From assembly GCA_963931865.1 (NCBI GenBank), contig OZ007513.1, forward strand, positions 1,512,560 to 1,576,559: a stretch of 64,000 bases of DNA, given 5' to 3'. The notes under the pieces were generated by a model that was not told where the DNA came from, did not search any database, and saw nothing but the letters and a program-made list of their open reading frames with translations. This document shows, in pieces, positions 1-10,836 of this stretch; the stretch's first letter is position 1; each line of letters opens with the position of its first letter. The position numbers were made by a program, and so were the translations under genes. The DNA comes from Axinella damicornis. Lineage: Eukaryota > Porifera > Demospongiae > Axinellida > Axinellidae.

Positions 1-192
1 GTTACACAAGGAACAATCATTCTCCAGAGAGATGACAAACAAAAGACGGGTAAGACAAGGAGCTTATGAGTGCCATGAAGCAGCGTCAAAATTTAATAGT
101 ATAACTTTGGACTGCCGTTCTTGGTTACTCTAGTTGGACACCCCTTCATCCCGCTCGTGGCTCGTGGTGAGGCCAAGGCTACACAGGTCCAC

Positions 193-462
193 TCATCATT
201 ACCCTGTGTCTGTGTGCTACACACACCACACACAGCAGGTCTGCTCACCTTTACCCTGTGTCTGTGTGCTACACACACCACACACAGCATGTCTGCTCAT
301 CATTACCCTGTGTCTGTGTGCTACACACACCACACACAGCATGTCCGCTCACCTTTACCCTGTGTCTGTGTGCTACACACACCACACACAGCATGTCCGC
401 TCACCTTTACCCTGTGTCTGTGTGCTACACACATAACATGTCCGCTCACCTTTACCCTGTGT
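193..462. repeat. 52-bp minisatellite spanning the HLCS exon 2 end and splice donor
   Basis: The unit start ACCCTGTG recurs at 201, 253, 305, 357 and 409 (period exactly 52) and at 454 after a shortened 45-bp unit. On the minus strand each unit contains the end of HLCS exon 2 (codons for QTQGK) followed by the donor. Units at 253, 357, 409 and 454 keep CTCACCTTTACC (AAAG|GTGAGC in sense). Units at 201 and 305 have CTCATCATTACC and lose that donor. Because 52 is not a multiple of three, reading through the array shifts frame. Confidence 0.9.
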
Positions 463-2639
463 CTGCTGTGCAGCTACACACACCACTCCCAGCCGTGGAG
501 TCAGAGCGTTGCAGAATGTCATATTTCCTGTGAAGACGGTTTGAGTGGATGAGATGACAGGGGTGTACAGCACCGTCCTACCCAATTGGGCCGTCATCAA
601 GTGCTCAAAATAGAGGTCGGGGTTGAAGGGGAGGCTATGGAGTTGCCATCTTGCTGGTCGTGCCACCACAGTGAGGTTCTTGGCGGAGGGTTCGGGCAAG
701 GGGTCGACTGGGGTGCCCAATTTTGAGAAGTCAAGTGGAATCAGTTGGATGTCCATCTCGGTGCCTTTGATGATTCCCTCAGTTGTTTGTAGCGGGATCA
801 TCGTTGAGAGGTACTGTGAGTGATTCTGTTGTCATGGTGATTGAGAGAATGAAGACACACCTAAGATAGGGAATGCATCAAAGACTGGCCTAACAGTGAA
901 GTTACAGTATACATCACGTGAAACCAACACCGGTACCGACTAAGAATGAATCCGTTACAACAGCTACTGCAGACTGTACGCATACAAAGGTAGTTTCAGT
1001 ACAGGTAAAACGTCTGAAGTGTGATGATAAATGGCAGTATCTGAACAATCAGGTAGCGTACCAGTACCAACACAGCTTTTGTACACTGGTTCAGATTATG
1101 TAACCACAAACTCCAGCCTGACCCTGCCCATTTCAAGATCTTGATGCAAGCCGCCTTTGAAGATGCTGCTGTAAGCAATCAGTGTAGGCCTAGGAACGAG
1201 GCTAATCCTACCCTAATATTTCCACCTACATACCCAGTAGGTAGTACTTCACATCATACCTACATGTATGTTCACATCCAACTCTGTATGTACTGCCTCA
1301 TTCCCAGAACATCCTCAGATCGTGGAATGGAACTGGTCCAGTTCACATACCAACAGAACTATTGCACTAAATGGGGTGACACTCCCATTGATGGTATTAG
1401 ATGCCATAGTCACAGCTGCAACCGGGGTCAAGAAATCTTGACCATCATTTTTGCCAATTGACCGCATGACTAAATGACTCTTGACCGTTTGACTGTGCTG
1501 TATTTCAGCCGTTGACCGCTTGACCGCACGCAGTTTTCGTCCTTGACCCGGAAGAATGCGTAGCGACTCCACCCCTTCCTTCGTATACAGGGTCAAAATG
1601 CGCCGATATGCTGGTCGCAGCTGTAACTACGGGAGTGTCACCCCCTTGTACGTCATATTCTCACCTCTTCGGAACAAAAGAGGTAGGTGTGCGAGAGTTT
1701 GGGAACCTCTTCAACACTACATTCCAGCCCTATGCCACTCAAAACGCTCTTCAGGAACTTGGCGCGATCCTCCGCACCCTTCTTCACCTGCACCAGAGCT
1801 CCAACGTCCAAGTTCTCATGAATTTCAGGAAGAAGTTCGATGTAAGACAGTATTGCCCGTCCTCCTCCTTCAAACTTCATCTTCCGAACACATGACAATT
1901 GTTGAGAATTGTAATCAGACTTGATAACCATATCTGCAGTTGCATTATCAATCGTATCGACACTGGAATTCAATGCCTGCGGCCAAGAGCTTGAAGGTAG
2001 TGAGGTTTCAGAGCTGTCTGACACTATAAACGCAACATCGTCCACAGATAATGGTGGACGTGTTTCGTTCTCAATCAAATCACTGCCACAGTTAACAGGT
2101 GAAATCGTTAAAGTACGAAACTGGATGTTATCTCCGCTTGACGTTGACTTCAATTGCGTTGTCACCAAGGACAGGCGATTCTGGACAAGCAGGTCTGGCG
2201 GCTTGAAACCCAGCAGTGCATTGAGTGCACTCTGCATACTGAGCAATACTCCACCACTATGGACGTAGAAAGCAATCTCTCTTAAAACTTTGGGCCAGTT
2301 GGAATCTGATGATTCACCCTCCTCAGTCGGCGACCTTGCAACCATCACACTGGACGGCACAACGAGGAGAGTGCAGTTCTCTCTCCAGGGAGTGTGCAAG
2401 ACATCTTCCACACCGAGGTTATAGAGCACGTACCTCTCCTGGTTGAGGCACAATGCGAGTCCTTCCTTCAGGGAGGAAACCCGACCCTCCTTCTCCTTCG
2501 CCTTGGAGGGGGAAGGCTGTAGCACCAGTACATTGGGCGGCTTCACTGGAACTGCTGGAGATTGAGACATTAGTCGGGTCAGAGGTTTCGGTTGTAAACG
2601 CTGGCAACGGCGAAGAAAGGAAGAGAAAACTGCTAGCAT
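450..2639 (-). CDS. HLCS: Holocarboxylase synthetase (biotin-protein ligase), 5' part, partial
   Basis: The enzyme attaches biotin to carboxylases in mitochondria and cytosol. Two coding exons are visible: 2639-1665 (325 codons, phase 0, donor GTGAGA) and 813-450 (121 codons plus one base, acceptor ACAG at 817-814, donor GTGAGC at 449). Residues 1-23 are Arg-rich and hydrophobic without acidic residues, like a mitochondrial presequence. Met24 could start a cytosolic form. Residues about 36-290 match the N-terminal amidotransferase-like region of animal HLCS (GGVLLSMQSALNALLGF at 129-145, GGGRAILSYIELLPE at 258-272). Exon 2 carries the start of the ligase domain (QLGRTVLY, then VAAQQTQGKG), which is the biotinyl-AMP loop. 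The loop is interrupted after the Lys codon, as expected for an intron there. The remaining catalytic exons lie off the left end: nothing in 1-180 resembles them. Identity rests on motif recognition without alignment. Confidence 0.85.
814..1370. other. Remainder of HLCS intron 1, no gene seen
   Basis: This is intronic sequence of HLCS (intron 1664-814). It contains two partial matches to the dispersed repeat end GCCTCRTTCCCAGG, at about 1189-1207 (inverted orientation) and 1299-1312. No conserved exon was recognised. Confidence 0.6.
1371..1650. mobile_element. MITE-like inverted-repeat element in HLCS intron 1
   Basis: The left end GGGGTGACACTCCC (about 1373) and right end GGGAGTGTCACCCCC (about 1631-1645) are inverted repeats. 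Inner arms also match: CACAGCTGCAACCGG on the left against GGTCGCAGCTGTAAC on the right. The interior has repeated GACCGNNTGAC motifs. A related element lies at 46153-46430. The right end stops only about 15 bp from the HLCS exon 1 donor at 1664. No clear target-site duplication was seen. Confidence 0.6.
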
Positions 2640-3010
2640 GCTGCGCGAGACCTTCAGAAGGGAAAACCCCTCCTTCGAAGTTCAAAGTTCGTGTAAACAG
2701 ACCGCAGTGCTAGAGGATGAGAAATCTCAGTGTGACACGCTTCCACATCCGCTTGCTACACTAACGTTACGTAAACTGTTGCGTTTTTCTTAAACGTCTG
2801 GTAGGTGAAGAATTGTGCAGCTAGCTGCCTAGACTCTCTATTTACCATGCCTGGTGGATGCAATCAGAGTCTGCCCAGGTAGGTATCAGAGTCCTGGGCC
2901 ATGATTCACTGGCTACCAGGAGTGCGGTTTCCACTTGAGCAAACAAACACGTTGAGCCCCGCCCACCAATACGCAGAGGTCGAGGTACGTACGCATACCA
3001 AACTCACCAG

Positions 3011-3087
3011 CTCCTCCCACTCATGCACACTCCAACTGTCCGGCTCCTCCCACTCTTGCACACTCCAACTGTCCGGCTCTCCCACTC
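3011..3087. repeat. 33-bp tandem repeat, about 2.3 copies
   Basis: CTCCTCCCACTC recurs at 3011 and 3044, with a truncated third start at 3077. The period is 33 bp. Confidence 0.8.
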
Positions 3088-3540
3088 ACCCACCTATAGG
3101 TAACTAGGTCCTGCGTGCTGAACCATAGCCTCACCCTCCAACTGAAGCAGAAGCTCAAGATCAGGGACAGAAGCTGAAGGTTCAGACTTCCCCATGTTTA
3201 ATTTTAGTTCCTGTGTATTTGTAGATTGCCAAAGGGAAGTTTGCAAAGGCCAAGGAAAACACTCTGTCACCGGGATAGACCTGAATAACTTTTCGCCAGG
3301 AATTCCAGTATTCCTAAAGACAGAGGAGACCTTCCTACAATCCTTTTCAAAATTTCTTACCATCTTCAAACCCAATGACCTACTATGCCTTGGCCCTCTT
3401 CTTCCCTGCTGTTCTCAAGAAGCAACTGGGTATCGTAAGCCATTTTTCACATTGTTAGTAGGATTTCTGGGGCAGATATATACCAGGAATCTTACTAGTG
3501 GCCGTAATCATCATTGAGTGGACTTGAGTATAGTAGGACT

Positions 3541-3575
3541 TAGCCTCATTCCCAGGCCGCGTGGGAATGAGGCTA
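3541..3575. mobile_element. 35-bp micro-hairpin insertion with 10-bp direct repeats
   Basis: The sequence begins TAGCCTCATTCCCA and ends with its reverse complement TGGGAATGAGGCTA around a short GC-rich loop. It is flanked on both sides by the direct repeat TAGTAGGACT (3531-3540 and 3576-3585), which looks like a target-site duplication. It belongs to the same family as 10699-10827 and 18690-18729. Confidence 0.8.
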
Positions 3576-4063
3576 TAGTAGGACTCAACTCCTTCAGATT
3601 CTTCAACCTCTTGATCATCGTTTCATTCTTGCTCCTTGCATTTGTGTAGACTGCTGTTAGCTACGATACCTGTATTCATGATTCTAATTCATTTCAGCTT
3701 GGTCCCAATCACTGAATGAAAACACATCCAACAGCTGCTGAGCTCATAGATTTGCTCTCAGTTTCTTCAATGGCCTGTCAGCAGCAGGCGGCAGGATGTG
3801 GGTCAGGACCTCCTTCTCTTCACCAGATTTTCAACTCAGCTAAGTGTCAGCAGTGTCAGTGAATGCCTGGCCTTGGGAGCCAGGGATGGACTTTAGAGGA
3901 TCCTTGAACGAATTCAAGGATCCTCCCCTCAGTACTCATCCACTTCAACTGCTAATTCCCCAAAGTAAGGAAATAAAACAGCCTTTAGTGGATGTGAGGG
4001 AATCATGCAGGGCCTAGCTACGATAAACCTTGCCTATAGCAGCTTTACGATTATCTTCTCTTA

Positions 4064-4165
4064 TCTGTACCGAGCCACTCACCAAGCTCATTCCATAGAT
4101 CTAGTATCTGTACCGAGCCACTCACCGAAGCTCATCCCATAGATATACAAGCCACTCACCAAAGC
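4064..4165. repeat. About 42-bp repeat, 2-3 copies
   Basis: The phrase CCGAGCCACTCACC followed by AAGCTCAT and CCATAGAT occurs twice, then a shortened third copy (CAAGCCACTCACCAAAGCT). Confidence 0.7.
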
Positions 4166-4198
4166 TTATAAGATTATGCACAATGCAATAGCTATATG

Positions 4199-5560
4199 TC
4201 ATGCAAATGTCATCGTAGCAAATGTCAATGCAGTCAATGTCAATGCACCCAATGTCAATGCGCCCAATGTCAAAGCAGTCAATGTCAATGCAGCCAAAGT
4301 CAATGCAGTCAATGTCAATGCAGTCAATGTCAATGTACCCAATGTCAATGCAGTCAATGTCAATGACGCCAATGTCAATGCGCCCAATGTCAAAGCAGTC
4401 AATGTCAATGCAGCCAAAGTCAATGCAGTCAATGTCAATGCAGTCAATGTCAATGTACCCAATGTCAATGCAGTCAATGTCAATGACGCCAATGTCAATG
4501 CACCCAATGTCAATGCAGTCAATGTCAATGTAGCCAATGTCAATGCAGCCAATGTCAATGCAGCCAAGTTCAATGCAGCCAATGTCAATGCAGCCAATGT
4601 CAATGCCAATGTCAATGCAGCCAATGTCAATGTCAATGCAGCCAATGTCAATGCAGCCAATGTCAGTGCAACCAATGTCAATGCAGCCAATGTCAATGCA
4701 GCCAATGTCAATGCAACCAAGTCAGTGCAGCCAATGTCAATGCGGCCAATGTCAATGCAGCCAATGTCAATGCACCCAATGTCAATGCAGTCAATGTCAA
4801 TGCAGCCAATGTCAATGCACCCAATGTCAAACCCTCAATGTCAATGCAGCCAATGCCAATGTCAATGCAGCCAATGTCAGTGCAACCAATGTCAATGCAG
4901 CCAATGTCAATGCAGCCAATGTCAATGCAACCAATGTCAGTGCAGCCAATGCCAATGCAGCCAATGTCAATGCAGCCAATGTCAATGTAGCCATGCAATG
5001 TCAGTGCACCCAATGTCATTGCAGCCAATGTGAAATAGCTAGCCAATGTCAATGCGCCCAATGTCATGCAATGTAGCTAGCCAATGTCAATGCAGCCAAT
5101 GTGAATGTAGCCAATCTCCAATGTGAATGCAGCCAATGTCAATGCACCCAATGTCATTGCAGCCAATGTCATTGCGCCCAATGTCAATGTAGCCCATGTC
5201 AATGCAGCCAATGTGAAATGTAGTCAATCTCCAATGTCAATGAGCCCAATATTGTCAATGCAGCCAATGTCAATGCACCCAATGTGATGCACCCAATGTC
5301 AATGTAGCCAACGTCATGCAATGCACCCAATGTCAATGTAACCAATGTCGATGCACCCAAAGTCAATGATAATGTAGCTAGCCGATGTCAAGGCAGCCAA
5401 TGTCAATGTCAATGTAGCTAGAATGCACCCAATGTCATTTTAACCAATGTCAATGCACCTGTAGCCAGTGTCAATGCAGCCAATGTCAATGCACCCAATG
5501 TCAATGCTCCTGAAGTCAATGTCAATGTAGCCAATGTCAATGTAGCCAAACCAAGCTGCA
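4199..5560. repeat. 15-bp satellite, block 1 (CAATGTCAATGCAGC family)
   Basis: Nearly pure tandem array of a 15-bp unit made of three related pentamers (AATGT-CAATG-CAGCC), with variants (CAGTC, CACCC, TAGCC). Because 15 is divisible by three, several frames on both strands stay open and give fake pentapeptide proteins (NVNAA, MSMQP, QCQCS, LAALT). Homogeneity falls off after about 5000. Confidence 0.95.
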
Positions 5561-5562
5561 GA

Positions 5563-6017
5563 GTCAAGACAAGCCAAGTCAACCCGGAGAGCAAAGCCAA
5601 GCTAAACCAGGGAGCCAAACAAAACCGGCAAACCAGGCCAAGCCAACCGAGCTGGAAGCCGGGAGTCAAGCCAAACCAATCCAAGTCAAGCCAAGCCAAG
5701 TCAAGCCAAGCCAAGCCAGGGTGCCAAGCTAGCCAAGCCAAGCCAAAAAGCCAAGCCGGAGAACCAAGCCAAGCCAAGCCAAGCCAAGCCAAGCCAAGCC
5801 AAGCCAAACCAGAAGCCAAGCCAAGCCGGAGAACCAAGCCAAGCCAAGCCGGAGAACCAAGCCAAGCCGGAGAACCAAGCCAAGCCAAGCCAAGCCAATG
5901 CAAGCCAAGCCAAGCCAAACCAGGGACCCAAGGGGACCCAAGCCAGACCAAGCCAGAGGACCAAGCCAAGCCATGGAAGTCAATGGCCAGCCAATTAGCT
6001 AAGCCAAGCCAAGTGGG
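5563..6017. repeat. 5-bp AAGCC satellite
   Basis: Array of AAGCC pentamers, purest at 5690-5920, interrupted by GGAGAACC or GGGAGCC variants. It directly abuts the 15-bp satellite, whose unit also contains a GCC-AA pentamer phase. Confidence 0.9.
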
Positions 6018-6018
6018 G

Positions 6019-7137
6019 GAGTCTTCAGTTGGCTCTGCTGGAGTACTGGGTTTGCTAGCTGTCTTTACAGATGTGTCTGGATACCTGTTACAAGATCCAT
6101 GACTTCTCTGAGGTGTTCTTCTCCTGTTACCATGGTCACACCCTGAACGACAATTTGCGCCTGTGAAAGGGCGCCTCTTTCACAGGGCGCAAACTGTCAT
6201 TCAGAGTGTGACCATGATAACAGGGAAGAACACATCAGGGAAGTCATGGAAGGTAACAGGTGTCCAGACAACTAGTGTGTCTGGATACCTGTTACATTCC
6301 ATGAGTTCTCTGAGGTGTTCTTCTCCTGTTACCATGGTCACTCCCTGAACGACAATTTGCGCCTGTGAAAGGGCGCCTCTTTCACAGGGCGCAAACTGTC
6401 GTTCAGAGTGTGACCATGATAACAGGAGAAGAACACATCAGAGAAGTCGTGGAAGGTAACAGGTGTCCAGACAACTAGTGTGTTTGGATACCTGTTACAT
6501 TCCATGACTTCTCTGATGTGTTCTTCTCCTGTTACCATGGTCACACCCTGAACGACAATTTGTGCCTGTGAAAGGGCACCTCTTTCACAGGGCACAAACT
6601 GTCGTTCAGAGTGTGACCATGATAACAGGAGAAGAACACATCAGAGAAGTCATGGAAGGTAACAAGTGTCCAGACAACTAGTGTGTCCGGATACCTGTTA
6701 CATTCCATGACTTCTCTGATGTGTTCTTCTCCTGTTACCATGATCACACCCTGAACGACAATTTGCACCTGTGAAAGGGGCGCCTCTTTCACAGGGCGCA
6801 AACTGTCGTTCAGAGTGTGACCATGATAACAGGGAAGAACACATCAGGGAAGTCATGGAAGGTAACAGGTGTCCAGACAACTATTGTGTCTGGATACCTG
6901 TTACATTCCATGAGTTCTCGGAGGTGTTCTTCTCCTGTTACCATGGTCACACCCTGAACGACAATTTGCGCCTGTGAAAGGGCGCCTCTTTCACAGGGCA
7001 CAAATTGTCGTTCAGAGTGTGATCATGATAACAGGAGGAGAACACATCAGAGAAGTCATGGAAGGCAACAGGTGTCCAGACACATTTGTAAAGACAGCTA
7101 GCAATCCCAGTACTCCAGCAGAACCAACTTAAGACTC
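6019..7137. mobile_element. 1.1-kb inverted-repeat element with about five tandem 203-bp palindromes
   Basis: The outer ends are inverted repeats: GAGTCTTCAGTTGGCTCTGC at 6019-6038 against its near-complement ending in AAGACTC at 7131-7137. The inverted match continues inward through CTGGAGTACTGGG and TTGCTAGCTGTCTTTACA, about 60 bp in all. Inside, the phrase GGATACCTGTTAC recurs near 6079, 6284, 6487, 6689 and 6893. Each unit is itself an imperfect palindrome centred on a GTGAAAGG/CCTCTTTCAC turn. There is no coding capacity. The short open frames are palindrome reads. Confidence 0.8.
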
Positions 7138-7461
7138 TGAAGCAAAGAGCATTTGTTCCCTTACGTCGCACAACTGATGAGGACATGGGACAGGTGCGCA
7201 GATGATACAACATCAAGACTGTCTTGCAATCAGCATCCACACCCTGCAGGCAGCTGATGCTAGCTAGCTACAGATCAAGATCCACTCAGGAAGAAGTTAG
7301 GAAACTTTAGTTGCCGAAAGTCTGGCTGATATTTTATTTAACTAGCCAACCAAAAAGTTCCGAATGCTAGCACTTGCTTCCAATGCTATAGCTAATGCCA
7401 TCTACTGTCAATAACTATTCTGCAGATGCCAATGCTTTTGATACGTGCCAATGCCAATACA
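7138..7461. other. Unique spacer between element and satellite
   Basis: No gene, repeat or obvious signal was seen in this stretch. Confidence 0.5.
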
Positions 7462-9215
7462 CGCAATAACAATGTCAATGCCCCAATGTCAATGCACCCA
7501 ATGTCAAGGCAGCCAATGTCAATGCAGCCAATGTCAATGCAGCCAATGTCAATGCAGCCAATGTCAATGTAGCCAATGTCAATGCAGCCAATGTCAATGC
7601 AGCCAATGTCAATGCAGCCAATGTCAATGTAGCCAATGTCAATGCAGCCAATGTCAATGCAGCCAATGTCAATGCAGCCAATGTCAATGCAGCCAATGTC
7701 AATGCAGCCAATGTCAATGTAGCCAATGTCAATGCAGCCAATGTCAATGTAGCCAATGTCAATGTAGCCAATGTCAATGTGCCCAATGTCAATGCAGCTA
7801 ATGTCAATGTAGCTAGCCATGTCAATGCAGCCAATGTCAATGCAGCCAATGTCAATGCACCCAATGTCAATGTAGCCAATGTCAATGCACCCAATGTCAG
7901 TGTAGCCCCAATGTCAATGCAGCCAATGTCAATGCACCCACCGTGATGTCAAGGTAGCCAATGTCAATGCCCCAATATCAATGTAGCCAATGACAAATGC
8001 ACCCAATGTCAATGCCCCAATGTCAATGTAGCCAATGTCAAATGCACCCAATGTCAATGCCCCAATGTCAATGTAGCTAATGTCAAATGCACCCAATGTC
8101 AATGCCCCAATGTCAATGTAGCCAATGTCAAATGCAGCCAATGTCAATGCAGCCAATGTCAATGCGCCAAATGTCAATGCAGCCAATGTCAATACACCCA
8201 ATGTCAATGTAGCCAATGTCAATGCAGCCAATGTCAATGTAGCCAATGTCAATGCACCCAATGTCGATGTAGCCAATGTCAATGCAGCCAATGTCAATGT
8301 AGCCAATGTCAATGCACCCAAAGTCGATGTAGCCAATGTCAATGTAGCCAATGTCAATGCAGCCAATGTCAATGTAGCCAATGTCAATGCACCCAATGTC
8401 GATGTAGCCAATGTCAATGCAGCCAATGTCAATGTAGCCAATGTCAATGCACCCAGAGTCGATGTAGCCAATGTCAATGCAGCCAATGTCAATGCGCCAA
8501 ATGTCAATGCAGCCAATGTCAATACACCCAATGTCGATGTACAGTAGCCAATGTCAATGCAGCCAATGTCAATGTAGCCAATGTCAATGCAGCCAATGTC
8601 AATGTAGCCAATGTCAATGCAGCCAATGTCAATGTAGCCAATGTCAATGCAGCCAATGTCAATCAGCCAATGTCAATGCAGCCAATTCAATGTAGCCAAT
8701 GTCAATGCACCCAATGTCAATGCACCCAATGTCAATGTAGCCAATGTCAATGTAGCCAATGTCAATGCACCCAAAGTCGATGTAGCCAATGTCAATGCAG
8801 CCAATGTCAATGTAGCCAATGTCAATGCACCCAAAGTCGATGTAGCCAATGTCAATGCAGCCAATGTCAATGCAGCCAATGTCAATGCGTCAAATGTCAA
8901 TGCAGCCAATGTCAATACACCCAATGTCAATGTAGCCAATGTCAATGCAGCCAATGTCAATCAGCCAATGTCAATGCACCCAATGTCAATGTAGCCAATG
9001 TCAATGCACCCAATGTCAATGTAGCCAATGTCAATGTAGCCAATGTCAATGCACCCAATGTCAATGCACCCAATGTCGATGTAGTCAATGTCAATGCAGC
9101 CAATGTCAATGCAGCCAATGTCAATGCTCCCAATGTCAATGCAGTCGATAGTGTATAGCTAATGTCAATGTATAGTCAATGTTAATGCAGCCAATGTCAA
9201 TGTCAATGCTGGCAA
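7462..9215. repeat. 15-bp satellite, block 2
   Basis: Same 15-bp family as 4199-5560. It is very regular from 7500 to 7800 and shows higher-order periodicity at 8120-9120, where variants such as CACCCAATGTCGATGTAGCC and CAAATGTC recur in order. The array decays after 9150. Confidence 0.95.
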
Positions 9216-9230
9216 TGTACATGCAGTCTA

Positions 9231-9687
9231 TATCAACGCAACACATAATGATTGATGTACTGTACTTTGTGAGCTTACCTTTACTCAGCTGTGAATATCA
9301 TTACCTAACTACCTATTGTCTAAGGTGTTGGGAAATTTCCATGGAAATATCATAGTACTAATAAAATGATACTTCATGGTTGAAAAGTATTTACAAGTTG
9401 ATACAAGGTTTCTTGTGCCAACAAGTTAAATACCTGTATTATCCATGAATTTCAAAATCCGTAGATTCTGAAATCATGTGTATAGGTCTTAATGGAATAG
9501 TGTGGGGTAGCTTCGTTCCCAGACCATTGCCCCTAGTTATTTGGCTAACATGCAGTTATGCGGTTTGTTGCATGCGCGTGGGATAGCCTGGGCATCCGAC
9601 GCTAGCCAACAGGTATGGTACCAAGGATTTAATCATCCACCCCCCCTTCTCAGGCTCACCATTTCCCCTTATGAAGCAAACTTGCTG
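9231..9687. other. Spacer, nothing recognised
   Basis: No exon or repeat was recognised between the satellite and the 44-bp minisatellite. Confidence 0.5.
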
Positions 9688-10010
9688 TCCATGGTTGTCT
9701 GTTCGAGGGGAGGTGTGTGGTCACTGCATGCAGTTTCTGCTGGTCTGTTCGAGGGGAGGTGCATGCAGGTCACTGTCGGTTCTGCTGGTGTCTGTTCGAG
9801 GGGAGGTGCGTGGTCACTGCAGGTTCTGCTGGTGTCGGTTCGAGGGGAGGTGCGTGGTCACTGCAGGTTCTGCTGGTGTCGGTTCGAGGGGAGGTGCGTG
9901 GTCACTGCAGGTTCTGCTGGTGTCGGTTCGAGGGGAGGTGCGTGGTCACTGCAGGTTCTGCCGGTGTCTGTACGAGGGGAGGTGCGTGGTCACTGCTGGT
10001 TCTGCTGGTG
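9688..10010. repeat. 44-bp minisatellite, about 7 copies
   Basis: GTTCGAGGGGAGGTGCGTGG recurs at 9794, 9838 and 9882 with an exact 44-bp period. More divergent copies lie on both sides. Open frames across it change with each unit and are artefacts. Confidence 0.9.
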
Positions 10011-10689
10011 TTCGAAGAGCTTGCTTTCCAAATGCCCCTATAGTGTGTGTTTGAACATGGGTCAGGTGGGGGACAACCTCATGAACTTTACCTACCAAGT
10101 TCTCCACACAGTTACTTTGCTAGAATTGCTTCCATCCTCCAGTGGGAGGGTTAGTTTCCAGCTACGAAAATTAAACGTACACTACATTTTAGCTACCTCC
10201 TTCAGTATTCAGTAAAAACGCAACTGACTCAGTATAGTATACTGCCTGCACACATGGAGCTGGAAAACTTCACCTTGTGCAGCCGAACACATACAGAGTA
10301 TTTGAATTCAAGGTCACAAGTTGCTAGCTACACTGCATGCAACTATCTTTCAGAACCATGCATTCATGCCTGACAAACAACATTCCATTATAGAGCAAAT
10401 GCTTTTGAATAGCTACCATTACGTTGCTTCTCACACTCACCATTGCAGACTCGCTTGAGACAATTAGACGCCAGAATGAATTTGGCAAGACCGCGCACAA
10501 GTTCAAATTCAAGTTCAAACTCAGGTGGTGCATTGCAGTGTGGCGCGCGAAAAAAAGGAGGGAAAAATGATTGAGTGGAGAATCCGGCGCCCCTGCCAAT
10601 CATGCTGCAAAGGTGGATATGTCAGTATCCGGCTGCTAATGACGTCGCTGCTGCTGTCAAGACAACTGCCCGGGTGTGAAAAGCAAGCT
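10011..10689. other. Spacer, nothing recognised
   Basis: No conserved coding sequence, tRNA or repeat was recognised. Confidence 0.5.
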
Positions 10690-10698
10690 AATGCTCAC

Positions 10699-10827
10699 TA
10701 GCCTCGTTGTTCCCAGGACTACTCCGTTTTACTGCTCTTCGGCGTTGACAACAATACACGGATGCGGAAGGGCGGCAACGCAAACCGAAGAACAGAAAAA
10801 AACGGGGTAGGCCTGGGAACGAGGCTA
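10699..10827. mobile_element. 129-bp MITE with TAGCCTCGTT termini and 9-bp target duplication
   Basis: The left end TAGCCTCGTTGTTCCCAGG and right end CCTGGGAACGAGGCTA are inverted repeats. AATGCTCAC lies directly before (10690-10698) and after (10828-10836), a clean 9-bp target-site duplication. This is the longest copy of the family whose 35-40-bp deletion forms occur at 3541 and 18690. Confidence 0.85.
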
Positions 10828-10836
10828 AATGCTCAC

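Larger units (their letters stand above)
2640..4060. other. HLCS upstream region and spacer
   Basis: This should hold the HLCS promoter and 5'UTR, but no TATA box or CpG island stands out. Visible items are a 33-bp direct repeat (3011-3087), a micro-hairpin insertion (3541-3575), and a perfect 13-bp inverted repeat with a 4-base loop (3896-3925). Short open frames at 3094-3520 resemble no known protein. Confidence 0.5.

Noticed and set aside
193..462. CRISPR-like array
   Set aside because: There are no unique spacers between repeats, it is a contiguous minisatellite, and the DNA is animal nuclear DNA.
121..552. Plus-strand His/Cys/Thr-rich frames at the left edge
   Set aside because: They are the antisense of the 52-bp HLCS minisatellite.
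5418..5983. Minus-strand Trp/Leu/Gly-rich frames (AWLGLAWLG)
   Set aside because: They are the complement of the AAGCC pentamer satellite.
6338..7240. Repeated frames of about 85 residues (GVTMVTGEEHIREVMECNRYP)
   Set aside because: The same sequence arises from each palindromic 203-bp unit in both orientations. It is repeat DNA with no family resemblance.
4176..9160. Many long open frames on both strands giving pentapeptide-repeat proteins (NVNAA, MSMQP, QCQCS, LAALT, DIGCI)
   Set aside because: They are frames of a 15-bp satellite, whose length keeps all frames open. No codon bias, start context or domain supports translation.
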